A DNA stretch of 15,821 nucleotides from positions 1 to 15,821 of the forward strand of contig MU603113.1 in assembly GCA_025201865.1 (NCBI GenBank), in the 5' to 3' direction. The notes under the pieces were generated by a model. The model saw nothing but the letters and a program-made list of their open reading frames with translations. It was not told where the DNA came from and ran no database searches. This document shows positions 1 to 7,938 of this stretch, piece after piece (position 1 is the stretch's first letter; each line of letters starts with the position of its first letter). The position numbers were made by a program, and so were the translations under genes. The DNA is from Ramicandelaber brevisporus. Its lineage: Eukaryota; Kickxellomycota; Ramicandelaberales; Ramicandelaberaceae.

Positions 1-651
1 GCTGTCGGATGTCGTCTTCCAGTGCGAGTTGCCGGGCACGCGCTGCGACGGAGACGGCGCAACCCCCATCTGCGCGCCAGTCGACAGCCGCTGTGCTCGC
101 GTCAGAGGCGGCGGCACTGGCGATATCGGCGGCTGTCGTGCTGCGGCTGCTGCTGTCGAGGCGGATGAGTCTGATGCAGCTGTGCCGAGGACAGCCGCCC
201 CCGCCATCGGGTCTGCGCCGAGATGCGCCATTGTGTATCCGCGCATGATGGCTTCGGCTGTGCCTATTCTGTTTGGATGCAGCATGGTGGTGGATGCGGA
301 AGCGTCGGCAGATGTCTGTGCTCGACTCGCGTCTGCGGGATAGAACTTGCGGACGACCACCAGCACAATGGTGAACGACACGACCACGGTCAATGCCGCG
401 CCGAACGTGATGATGATGGACCGGAGCGTGCTGTTCTCGCTCGCAACAGGATCGTCGCCGCCGCTGTTCCCGTCGCCACTGTTGCTGTTGCTGTTGTTGC
501 TACCGCTGCCGGTTCGTGGCTCGCCAGGCCAGCCCCAGATGTCGCTGCCATCGTCGCTGCCGCCAGGAGGCACTGCTGCAGCCGCAGCCAGCTCGTGGAG
601 CAGCATGTGCAGCAGCAGCAGCAGCAACAGCCTTAGCGCGACGGACGGCAT
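1..651 (-). CDS. Type I membrane protein, N-terminal 217 residues (3' end outside window)
   Basis: The frame is open from the ATG at 651 to the left edge with no stop, so the gene is partial. Residues 1-27 form a signal peptide: a leucine run, then Ala-rich sequence before VPPG. Residues 28-77 are Gly/Ser/Asn/Asp-rich, with sequons at N52 (NNS) and N73 (NST), and would be lumenal or extracellular. A clean membrane span lies at about 78-100 (SIIITFGAALTVVVSFTIVL and following VVV), and the stop-transfer residues RK follow it. The tail is Ala/Ser-rich, with a proline patch (PPISPVPPPL) at about 174-182. The signal-span-tail order makes a chance frame unlikely. The layout resembles the Ssh4-like neighbour, but I see no sequence similarity and do not recognise the family. 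The SPRY, kinase or other domain that might define it would lie beyond the edge. Confidence 0.75.
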   Translation of the reverse strand, partial: MPSVALRLLLLLLLHMLLHELAAAAAVPPGGSDDGSDIWGWPGEPRTGSGSNNSNSNSGDGNSGGDDPVASENSTLRSIIITFGAALTVVVSFTIVLVVVRKFYPADASRAQTSADASASTTMLHPNRIGTAEAIMRGYTMAHLGADPMAGAAVLGTAASDSSASTAAAAARQPPISPVPPPLTRAQRLSTGAQMGVAPSPSQRVPGNSHWKTTSDS

Positions 652-710
652 TGTTCTGCGAGGCTTGCTTCCGTTCAGTTGAGCTCGATAATGTCTTCGT
701 TGTGTGCGCT

Positions 711-746
711 GCTTGCGTTGCTTGCGTTGCTTGTGTTGTTTGCGCG
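711..746. repeat. Degenerate 9-bp tandem repeat, four units
   Basis: Units read on the plus strand are GCTTGCGTT, GCTTGCGTT, GCTTGTGTT and GTTTGCGCG. The array ends about 60 bp upstream of the membrane-protein ATG, so it falls in the promoter or 5' leader of that minus-strand gene. No factor with this site is recognised. Replication slippage alone can explain it. Confidence 0.7.
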
Positions 747-952
747 GGGGGAAGTGATTGAATGGAAAGGTAGACAGCGCGAGTGTGCAATCGTGTCTCA
801 GTCAGCCCTTGTCCATCCTCAATCTTCTCTTTTCTATCGAGCTGAGCTGTGCCACACTCCACTGCCATTCGCTGCAATGTCCCACTCAATTTCCCATTGT
901 GGTCAGCCCAGAGAAACTTTGTTCTCTCGTTCATCCTCTTAATACTCTGTCG

Positions 953-967
953 AATTGAAGTTCAATT
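953..967. repeat. Inverted repeat AATTGAA-G-TTCAATT
   Basis: Perfect 7-bp arms flank a single central G. The repeat sits two bases from a second inverted repeat, in the spacer about 80 bp past the UTP22 stop and 300 bp upstream of the next minus-strand start. It could be a dyad binding site or could mark the 3' end region. A one-base loop makes an RNA hairpin strained, so a DNA-binding dyad is more likely. Confidence 0.6.
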
Positions 968-969
968 AA

Positions 970-986
970 GATAAGTCACTCTTATC
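970..986. promoter_or_regulatory. Paired, opposed GATA-factor sites
   Basis: GATAAG at 970-975 and CTTATC at 981-986 form 6-bp inverted arms around TCACT. Each arm matches the fungal GATA-factor consensus HGATAR, one on each strand (AGATAAG and CGATAAG). Closely spaced opposed GATA sites are known targets of fungal nitrogen and iron regulators. Here they lie upstream of the minus-strand membrane-protein gene. Binding is inferred, and an RNA hairpin near the UTP22 3' end is the alternative reading. Confidence 0.45.
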
Positions 987-1043
987 GTTTGATTATTACC
1001 TTCCTCTTCATAACGTGTATACTATTCAAACATAGTTTTTTTA

Positions 1044-1049
1044 ATTTAT
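1044..1049 (-). terminator. UTP22: AATAAA hexamer overlapping the UTP22 stop codon
   Basis: On the minus strand the last sense base run and stop (CAA TAA) continue into A/T-rich sequence, so AATAAA straddles the stop, and ATTAAA follows at 1044-1039. This is a plausible polyadenylation signal that would give a very short 3' UTR. A/T-rich sequence makes such hexamers common, so support is modest. Confidence 0.35.
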
Positions 1050-4000
1050 TGTTTACGAGACAGGACAATCCGATCGACCAATCCGCGGCCCAATCTAGCC
1101 ATTTCCACAATCATTGCCTTCTTGTTCGGCTGTACAGTCTTATCTCCACTTGGCTCTACATTGCTCAATGCATTTACTCTCAGCTGCTGAGCTGCTTGCA
1201 AAGTTGGAGCATTCGGAATCCAGACGCCTGCAATCACTGGGCTGCCAGTAGCAGTATCTGCAAAGAAGTAGACTGACTTGCCGTAAAGCTCGCACAGCTG
1301 GTGCAGATATGACTGAACAAAATCGAATCCGGCATAGATGGCAGACGCCGATGACTCTACCTGATCACTCTGAGCGGACTTCGTCTTTTGACTGGAAGCA
1401 GCAGATGTTGAGCGCATCTTGAGGCACATTGAGCTACGCAGATGAATGACAAAGTCGTAATCGGAAAGCGGGGTCTTGAACACGCTGCGGATGGCAGCAT
1501 TGGTATCATCAGAGCTGAGACTAGAGTTGAAGCCATACTGCTGGATACAGCTCAAAGAAGCAGAAGCGAGCTGACGAAGACGCGCCGCAACAATCTTGGT
1601 TGGGCCAGCTTCACCAGCACGAGCACCAGTCCACCATGTGCCCAATGGATCCTGTGGAGTTGAAATACGCAGTACAAAGTCATCGCCAGACACAGACGCA
1701 GATGCAGACTTTGTAGATTTCGCAGCATTAGCGGCTTGGACAGCCTTCTCAATAGCAGCACGTTTGGCGGCATCAATTGGCTCCTCATCCAAGTCAACAA
1801 TCAATGCATCACCTTTGATCCAGTTCCACTTCTTACTACCACTGCCATCTGCTGAGATACCGCCGGAGAGCAGTTCCAGCACGCGGATGGCACCGGCAGC
1901 ACCATTCATTGGAACACCATAGGGCATTCTCGCGGAAGTAAACACGCTGGCGCAAATAAGCTCGGCGGCCTCCTCGCTCAGATGCTGCCCTCCCAGAACC
2001 ATGTGAGATGAGAGCCACTTCTTCACAATGCGAATAGTACTGCTCAATGCTGGGTACTTTTGAACTAGTGCGGCAATCTTGGCAGTGTGGTAAACTGAAC
2101 GAGTAAAGAGCGACTCATGTACCTGCAAGGCGTGCTCAAAGTGAGAGCGTGCTTTTGTAGTGAGCGACATTGATGCCATTGCTGACACTGTCTGAGGCTG
2201 CAGAGCTGCAGGTAAAGTGACAAACTTGTTGCTGTTCAGAATTCGACGGATAATCTGAGGCTCGCGTGGATAATGAATGCGACAGCGGAACAGATAACCA
2301 GGTGCAATCAACACATCAAGATGGCCAGTCACACTGATTACACCATCTGATACACCGTAGTTGGATGACACAACACTGGCCTTGACGATGCTGTGTTTGC
2401 CATCAGAGAATGGGCCAAGATGAGATGCAGGCAAGCCAACAGGAACAGGCGGTGGATTAGACTCGAGTTCTTTTCCAAGAGCAATATACATTGCGGTCTT
2501 CACCTTTTGAATAGCAGCCAGATCATCGGGCCATTGAGATGACTCTTCAAGTTGCAAGACTACATACATTGGCTCAATATATGCACCACTAACGTTTTCA
2601 GTCGATGCTGCGGCTGGAGAGGGGATGGTGGCTGAAGCGTAGCGAAGCGGAGCAGAGGATGGGTAAACACCAGTAACCTCAAGCGGCAAATTCTCCAGAG
2701 TACGAACATGGCGTGCAAATTCGTTGAATACCTTGATCAATGGCTGGAATTCATGGCGAGCTGGACAGAATTCAGCCAAGAATGGACGCAAATTAATTGC
2801 ATTCTTTGATGTAATAATTGGTCTGGATGCAGATGCAAATTCATGCAGTGGGAACTTGATAGTAATCTTGCCGTCATTCTTGCCATCACTCTTGCTGTTG
2901 CTGTTGTTAGAAGTTGACACGTGGCGATTAACTAAATGAGAAACAATACGAGCACAAATATGAGAACGGTCATCTGCAATCTTAGCGTCCCAAACAACAG
3001 CCTCCACAATGCTTCCATCCTTAAATCTACGCAAATCAACCTTCTTCTCACCCCACAGACTTTTAAACACATTTGATGCAATTGGATCTGCATCTGGATT
3101 TGGACCCTTATCAACCAATCTGCGATGCTCTGACTGATCAAATATTAACCCAATTGACAATGCAATGGTATTAGATGGCAGCTGAGATGGCCGAGTGGAT
3201 GTTACACTCCAATTGGCCACCGAATTACTAGAAGGTAAACACGACACTAAATGAACACGTGATGTTAATCCACGAACCAATAATCTGTGCAAATCAGAGC
3301 ACAAGTCATTTGTGCCATTGGTATAATCAGGTGTACGATCCACAATATGAGAGTGGGGTTTATGAACATGTCCATTATGAGTATCTTTACCCGAATGATT
3401 ATGATGATTGGCCACAAATGCATTAGATGGCAAAGTCACACCTGCAATTTCATCAAATGAAGCAAAGTGATTAATCTTCAACAAAAACAATTCAGCAAAT
3501 CTATCAGCATTTGAGTCATCCAACATTTCCATTGCAATCTTAGCCTCATACTTTAATCTGTTAATTTCTGATATTCCAATAAATGCAAACAAATTCAATT
3601 TACCCTCTGGATCAACAAAAACGGCATCAAAATTATTCGCAAAATGCTGCCGCTGGAACGAATCTTTGCTGGTGGATGGCTCATTAAACATTAATACATT
3701 CTCAACATCGCCATCTGAGTGAGAGTTAGATGCATCTCTGCCAGTTATGCCACATGTGGACAAAGCCAAGAAACGAACCACGCCACGGAATAATTGGTAC
3801 GATGTGAATTCTCGTGAAATTGCGAAACTTTCTTTCTTAGCTGCGGATGAAGTTGGAATCTTAGTGGTAGTGTTTAACAAATACGCCAACACCATTGCAA
3901 AAATAAACCCATTGATTCCACTTGAAACAAATCCACGCTGCTTAAGCCAAACACTTCCCAATACACATGCCTGGCGGAATCCACTGCATGAATTTGCAGT

Positions 4001-5422
4001 CTTTTTAAGATACTCCATGTGGCGCGTCATTAGGCAATCCTGCAAGATGGCAGAGTTGACCAGCGGAGTTGGTTTTTGCTGGTGCTGTTGCTGTTGCTGC
4101 TGCTGCTGGTTGGATTGACGGACATTGTTGCGCTCAGGCGACAGTTTGTTCAATGGCATAATGGAGTCGTTAAATAATCCATCTTCGTTAATCTCCACAT
4201 TAATCTCCACAAATAGTCTAATAACAACGCTGTGCTTAGCCAACATTGTCAAATCTCTGTTTTGATCACTTTCGCTACTCTTTTTCTTTTGCTGGAAATG
4301 CAATGTAATTATTGGTCTCAGTTCATTTTCATCCACGTGCGCAAACTCCATCTTTGCCTGTCCCAGTTTACCCTTCTTGAAGCTTGATTCCAACTCTGAT
4401 GCAATGCCTGCCAAATAAAAGGCACGTTTTTGAGTATATCTATAGTTGACATGATCCTTTTCCTGCAGCAGTGAATCTGGCATGCGCACTGCGACATCAA
4501 CATTGAATCCGTCTTTGGCCTTCAATGTAGTCTCAAGAGGCAAGCTGCCAACGATGGAAACTTTGGTGGGCCGCTCAAATGCAAAAGTGTACATTGCATC
4601 ACGAGCCGGCTCACAGCCAGGCGGATATGGCACAGCAATACCATCTCCAGACTTTTTGAGGAAGTGAGAGGCTGCAGCTGGGGCTGGCAGTGGAGAGATG
4701 GCTGAAGCAGACTGCAGCACAGTGCGTACATCGTTGACATACCGCTCAATGGCACCAGTGAGTGTGGATGAAATGTGCATAGCCTTGGCCAATTCCTCTA
4801 TTTGGAGTCGGAACAAGCCTGACTTGGAATTTACATTCTCGTTCAATTCATCAAGCTCATCGTGTGTTGGCGGAATGTACTTGCGGTCTCCTCCATTGGC
4901 GCGACTGGCTGAAGACTTGGATGAATGCTGCTGTAATTCGTCATCGTCATCATCGTCATCGTCATCTTCTTCTTCACCGTCATCCTCAGATGCATCGCTA
5001 GCCTTGTACACGTCAGCGTCAATGTCATGTTCAGCTTCGATATCAATGTCCATATCATCATTCTCACCATCGCTGCTGCTCTCACTGTCATCCTCCTCAC
5101 CATCGTCATCGTCACCATCGTCATCGTCATCGTCGTCATCATCGGAATCATAATCATCAGCTACCACAAACCGAGCATCATCTTCATCGATATCACTGTC
5201 TTCGCCCTCTTCATCAGTGTCTTCTTCACCAAGCGAGAAACCTTCAGATTCAGAATCAGACTCCGCGATCTGGAGCTTCTTCTTCTTCTGCAGAAGCCGC
5301 TTTTTGAGGTTTGCCGATGGCTCAACAAGCGTCGTCGTCTTGCCTTTGCTGCTCTTACTGCTCTTACTGCTGCCGTTGTCCGAGCTTGTCGACTTCCACG
5401 CTGATTTTGATCTCTTTGGCAT
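1046..5422 (-). CDS. UTP22: UTP22/NOL6 (Nrap family), small-subunit processome component
   Basis: This Nrap-family protein is a catalytically dead tandem nucleotidyltransferase-like scaffold. In yeast it forms the UTP-C subcomplex with Rrp7 and acts in nucleolar 18S rRNA maturation. The hallmark RRFKDGSIVEAVVW is at residues 798-811, preceded by RLVDKGPNPDADP and LWGEKK, as in the family. Other conserved blocks are an early segment around 457-516 (VLGSVWLKQRGF), a helical block at about 1096-1188 (IVKKWLSSHMVLGGQHLSEE), and a C-terminal VYFFADTATGSPVIAGVWIPN-type strand pair near the end. At 1458 residues it is longer than yeast Utp22 or human NOL6. The excess is a Lys-rich N-terminus (36-50), a 110-residue Asp/Glu/Ser tract (54-162) and a glutamine run (about 437-451). 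The ATG at 5422 has A at -3. No introns are seen. The central third is strikingly more A/T-rich than the ends. Confidence 0.95.
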   Translation of the reverse strand: MPKRSKSAWKSTSSDNGSSKSSKSSKGKTTTLVEPSANLKKRLLQKKKKLQIAESDSESEGFSLGEEDTDEEGEDSDIDEDDARFVVADDYDSDDDDDDDDDGDDDDGEEDDSESSSDGENDDMDIDIEAEHDIDADVYKASDASEDDGEEEDDDDDDDDDELQQHSSKSSASRANGGDRKYIPPTHDELDELNENVNSKSGLFRLQIEELAKAMHISSTLTGAIERYVNDVRTVLQSASAISPLPAPAAASHFLKKSGDGIAVPYPPGCEPARDAMYTFAFERPTKVSIVGSLPLETTLKAKDGFNVDVAVRMPDSLLQEKDHVNYRYTQKRAFYLAGIASELESSFKKGKLGQAKMEFAHVDENELRPIITLHFQQKKKSSESDQNRDLTMLAKHSVVIRLFVEINVEINEDGLFNDSIMPLNKLSPERNNVRQSNQQQQQQQQHQQKPTPLVNSAILQDCLMTRHMEYLKKTANSCSGFRQACVLGSVWLKQRGFVSSGINGFIFAMVLAYLLNTTTKIPTSSAAKKESFAISREFTSYQLFRGVVRFLALSTCGITGRDASNSHSDGDVENVLMFNEPSTSKDSFQRQHFANNFDAVFVDPEGKLNLFAFIGISEINRLKYEAKIAMEMLDDSNADRFAELFLLKINHFASFDEIAGVTLPSNAFVANHHNHSGKDTHNGHVHKPHSHIVDRTPDYTNGTNDLCSDLHRLLVRGLTSRVHLVSCLPSSNSVANWSVTSTRPSQLPSNTIALSIGLIFDQSEHRRLVDKGPNPDADPIASNVFKSLWGEKKVDLRRFKDGSIVEAVVWDAKIADDRSHICARIVSHLVNRHVSTSNNSNSKSDGKNDGKITIKFPLHEFASASRPIITSKNAINLRPFLAEFCPARHEFQPLIKVFNEFARHVRTLENLPLEVTGVYPSSAPLRYASATIPSPAAASTENVSGAYIEPMYVVLQLEESSQWPDDLAAIQKVKTAMYIALGKELESNPPPVPVGLPASHLGPFSDGKHSIVKASVVSSNYGVSDGVISVTGHLDVLIAPGYLFRCRIHYPREPQIIRRILNSNKFVTLPAALQPQTVSAMASMSLTTKARSHFEHALQVHESLFTRSVYHTAKIAALVQKYPALSSTIRIVKKWLSSHMVLGGQHLSEEAAELICASVFTSARMPYGVPMNGAAGAIRVLELLSGGISADGSGSKKWNWIKGDALIVDLDEEPIDAAKRAAIEKAVQAANAAKSTKSASASVSGDDFVLRISTPQDPLGTWWTGARAGEAGPTKIVAARLRQLASASLSCIQQYGFNSSLSSDDTNAAIRSVFKTPLSDYDFVIHLRSSMCLKMRSTSAASSQKTKSAQSDQVESSASAIYAGFDFVQSYLHQLCELYGKSVYFFADTATGSPVIAGVWIPNAPTLQAAQQLRVNALSNVEPSGDKTVQPNKKAMIVEMARLGRGLVDRIVLSRKQ

Positions 5423-5624
5423 GTTTTTTTTATTTATTCGAATATTTTTTTCGAGTCAAATGGGCAAATCTATTGAAAAGCCTATCAGAACATTTAATGG
5501 CACATTCAACAACTGCACATAATGACAAGTTGCAGAAATAGAGTATACTTTGAAAGAAATGGAATGTGTAAACGGCAAAAGAAAGGGAAGTGCGAATAGA
5601 GAGCAAAAAAAAAGAGAGAGAAGC
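5423..5624. other. 202-bp spacer: 3' end of the SSH4-like gene and UTP22 promoter/leader
   Basis: On the minus strand the SSH4-like stop is followed by a pyrimidine-rich stretch (about 5550-5622). The UTP22 start is preceded by an A/T-rich run (about 5423-5456) containing a perfect 10-bp palindrome, TATTCGAATA, at 5435-5444. I looked for the yeast ribosome-biogenesis promoter elements PAC (GATGAG) and RRPE and saw no clear copy of either. Confidence 0.6.
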
Positions 5625-7898
5625 TTAACCAAGCAAAGGCGTGGAGTAGGATGGAGGTGCCTGCTCATTCGATGTGCCAGATGAGCCGTCGCCATCACGC
5701 GCTGTCCGCTCGTTTGATGGCAAAACTCCATCCAACTCACCTAATGCATCGTAAGCCTCGCTGCGAGGTCTCGAGTTGGCAGAAGCGATGGCCAATGCAT
5801 CGGCATAAGCTGGATCCAGGGCAGTTGTCTCGTCGACGTTGCGCGAGTTTGAAGATACAAATGATTCTGCCGACGAGCCAACTGCGCCGTCATTCTCATT
5901 ACGAAGACTGCCCTGGCCGTTGGATGAGCCAATTTGCAGCAAGATGGAGCCACGGTCGTTACCATAGGCAGGAGGTGGGCTCAATGTGCCTTCAAGCTCA
6001 GCAAAGCGCCACTTCTTGACGTTGGCCTCAATGAACACGAAGCCAACTTGACCAACATTGACTTCCACGCGGGCTGGACCGCCAACCACAGAGACTGTGG
6101 GGAACAGGTCGTAGTGGACACCGGTGATGACAGTACGGAAGCGACGACCGTTGCGAGTGAAGAACAGTGTGCCCAGATGTGGCTGGAAGCCAACGCCGAG
6201 AATGTCGCCCTCGAAACAGCGCTCGCCAACTGGCATTGCCTTGAATGGATTGTCCTGGTAGACATGGCCATTGTCAGTGAAGAAGCCAATGCTGTGCTTG
6301 TTCCAGCCGCACATGCGCCAAAGTGGATATGGCTTTGTCGACACACCAACCGAGACAGTGGTGCCCCGAGGAAGGGAGGAGAGCTTGACCTCAAAGTAGT
6401 AGACTGGGTTGTTGCGGGGAATCGGCAGGTTGGACTGGACTGTAACTGGATCGCTATCGGCATCAATGTTGCGGAATGTGATTTCGGTGCGCTCGGCAAC
6501 GCTGACGAGGGAGGATTGAGCTGGATCAACCGCCATTTCCCATGCAGCCACACCATAGTCGGCAATATGCGCAGCCTGTTCGTCGGTGATGGAGGTTGCC
6601 ACGCTACCGAATGGATGGGCACGCTCGAATGCCAATGCACGCTCGTGCATTTCACGCTCACGGTCGTCTTCAAACTGCTCGGGAAGCGACACTGGATTGG
6701 CAATCGCCGAGTAACGTCCTTGGCTGTTGCTGGCTGAGTTTCCAGATGTCACAGCCGAAGTTGACGACATTGCCATCGAGGACGAAACTGGTGCAGGATG
6801 GTTGCTGTGACGACGAGTGACGCCATCACCAAGACCGCGAGCGGCGACCGAGCTTGCGCCACCAACTGACTCTGACATCTCAGGACCGAAATTAGCTCCA
6901 TTAGCACCAGCTGCACGTGCTGCGGTGGCCGAATTGCTGTTGTTGTAGTAGTGAGACACGCCGGCAGACGAATGACCTGAAAGAACGCCATCCGACTCCT
7001 CAACAACCTTCTTGTGAACCAAGCATTGCAGACACAGGCACATTACAAAGATGGCAACGGCAATACCAACAAGAACGGGCACAAGGGCACCAGTACTCTT
7101 TTTCGTGGGTACGTTGCGCTGAACCACAATTGGGTTCGAGAGTGGTCTCAAAAATCCAGGAATGAAATGAACATTGACTGGAGCTGGCTTGGCTTTCTTT
7201 GGATCTGTAGCAGTTGGCTTGTGTGTGCGGAACTTTGGCGGTGGACGATGGACACCACCTACAACGTTGACATTCCAGCCAGCCATGACACGCTTCAGTG
7301 GGTTCACTGGTGGACCATGAGAAGGCGCAGGCGTCTTTACTGCTGACTTTGTCTTAGTTGGTGCTGGATGTGCCACATGTGCTGCTGCTGGTGCTGCTGG
7401 TGCTGCTGGTGCCTTCTTTGCATCCTTCTTCTTTTCGTCCTTGTGGTGCTGTTGATGATGATGGCTGTTGGTGTGTTTGTGAGCATGTTTCTTGTCGTCC
7501 TCTTCATCGTCGTCATCGTCATCCCCATCGTGGTCCTCGTGGTCATCATGATGGTCATGGTGCGTCGTCGTCTTCTTCTTCTCTTTACTGTCATGCTTTT
7601 TCTCTTTATCGTCGTGTGCTTTGTGAATATGCTTGTTGTCTTTATGCTGTGGATGCCCGGTTGCATGCTTGTGCAGTTTGACTGGAATGCCAACAGCCGG
7701 CTTGTTTGCCGGATGTGGCTTGTTTGCTGAGTGTGGCTTGTTGGCTGGATGCGGAGTGTTGTGTGCTGGCTTGTGAGCTGGTGGTGGTGCTGAAGGTGGA
7801 TTCTGGTGGTGATTCGCCATAGCGACACTGGAGCCTGCGATGGCTGCGGCCAGGAACACTGCCAGGAGCTTGGCTTTATTACGGCGAAACGACACCAT
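5625..7898 (-). CDS. SSH4: Ssh4/Ear1-like SPRY-domain membrane adaptor with PPxY motifs
   Basis: In order: signal peptide 1-28 (cleavage near SVAMA/NHH); a lumenal Pro/Ala/Lys/His-rich region with HPANKP-type repeats (about 48-67) and a dense His/Lys/Asp block (about 84-162); a membrane span at about 271-293 (ALVPVLVGIAVAIFVMCLCL); a Ser/Ala-rich linker; a block with GVAAWEM (449-455); a SPRY domain at about 497-618 (YYFEVKL, VGVSTKPYP, MCGWNKHSIGFFTDNG, GDILGVGF, GTLFFTRNG); and two PPxY motifs, PPAY at 642-645 and PPSY at 748-751. Yeast Ssh4 and Ear1 share the span, SPRY and PY layout. They tether the HECT ligase Rsp5 to membrane proteins for endosomal sorting and vacuolar degradation. The same role here is inferred. 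The large charged lumenal domain is not a feature I know from the yeast proteins. Ssh4 and Ear1 cannot be told apart from this sequence alone. Confidence 0.82.
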   Translation of the reverse strand: MVSFRRNKAKLLAVFLAAAIAGSSVAMANHHQNPPSAPPPAHKPAHNTPHPANKPHSANKPHPANKPAVGIPVKLHKHATGHPQHKDNKHIHKAHDDKEKKHDSKEKKKTTTHHDHHDDHEDHDGDDDDDDEEDDKKHAHKHTNSHHHQQHHKDEKKKDAKKAPAAPAAPAAAHVAHPAPTKTKSAVKTPAPSHGPPVNPLKRVMAGWNVNVVGGVHRPPPKFRTHKPTATDPKKAKPAPVNVHFIPGFLRPLSNPIVVQRNVPTKKSTGALVPVLVGIAVAIFVMCLCLQCLVHKKVVEESDGVLSGHSSAGVSHYYNNSNSATAARAAGANGANFGPEMSESVGGASSVAARGLGDGVTRRHSNHPAPVSSSMAMSSTSAVTSGNSASNSQGRYSAIANPVSLPEQFEDDREREMHERALAFERAHPFGSVATSITDEQAAHIADYGVAAWEMAVDPAQSSLVSVAERTEITFRNIDADSDPVTVQSNLPIPRNNPVYYFEVKLSSLPRGTTVSVGVSTKPYPLWRMCGWNKHSIGFFTDNGHVYQDNPFKAMPVGERCFEGDILGVGFQPHLGTLFFTRNGRRFRTVITGVHYDLFPTVSVVGGPARVEVNVGQVGFVFIEANVKKWRFAELEGTLSPPPAYGNDRGSILLQIGSSNGQGSLRNENDGAVGSSAESFVSSNSRNVDETTALDPAYADALAIASANSRPRSEAYDALGELDGVLPSNERTARDGDGSSGTSNEQAPPSYSTPLLG
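7699..7752 (-). repeat. Three 18-bp in-frame tandem repeats (H[PS]ANKP)
   Basis: Three consecutive 18-bp units, starting GGCTTGTTTGCC on the plus strand, encode HPANKP, HSANKP and HPANKP in the lumenal part of the Ssh4-like protein. A degraded relative (HKPAHNTP) lies just N-terminal. The units have diverged at synonymous sites as well as at one codon, so this is not a very recent expansion. Confidence 0.75.
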
Positions 7899-7938
7899 CT
7901 GTTCAACCTCTTTCCCTCCTCCTTTTTTTGTTTATTGC

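Larger units (their letters stand above)
652..1045. other. 394-bp intergenic spacer
   Basis: This spacer lies between the UTP22 stop and the start of the membrane-protein gene, both on the minus strand. It must hold the UTP22 3' end and the downstream promoter. Contents seen: a degenerate 9-bp tandem repeat near the downstream start, a GC-rich patch at about 743-752, and two adjacent inverted repeats at 953-986. A minus-strand frame from an ATG at 934 overlaps the 651 start in another phase. It shows no domain and is most likely leader sequence. Confidence 0.7.

Noticed and set aside
500-934. Minus-strand frame of 144 residues overlapping the left-edge gene start in another phase
   Set aside because: No domain or signal sequence is seen, and its end reads through the out-of-frame signal-peptide codons. 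It is best explained as leader sequence, though an upstream overlapping frame cannot be excluded.
4937-5160. CRISPR-like or structural repeat from regular GAT/ATC triplets
   Set aside because: The triplets are in-frame Asp codons of the acidic tract of UTP22, with no spacer-repeat organisation.
5934-6737. Plus-strand open frame of 267 residues across the Ssh4-like gene
   Set aside because: It is antisense to the conserved SPRY domain, lacks recognisable motifs and is explained by codon bias of the real minus-strand gene.
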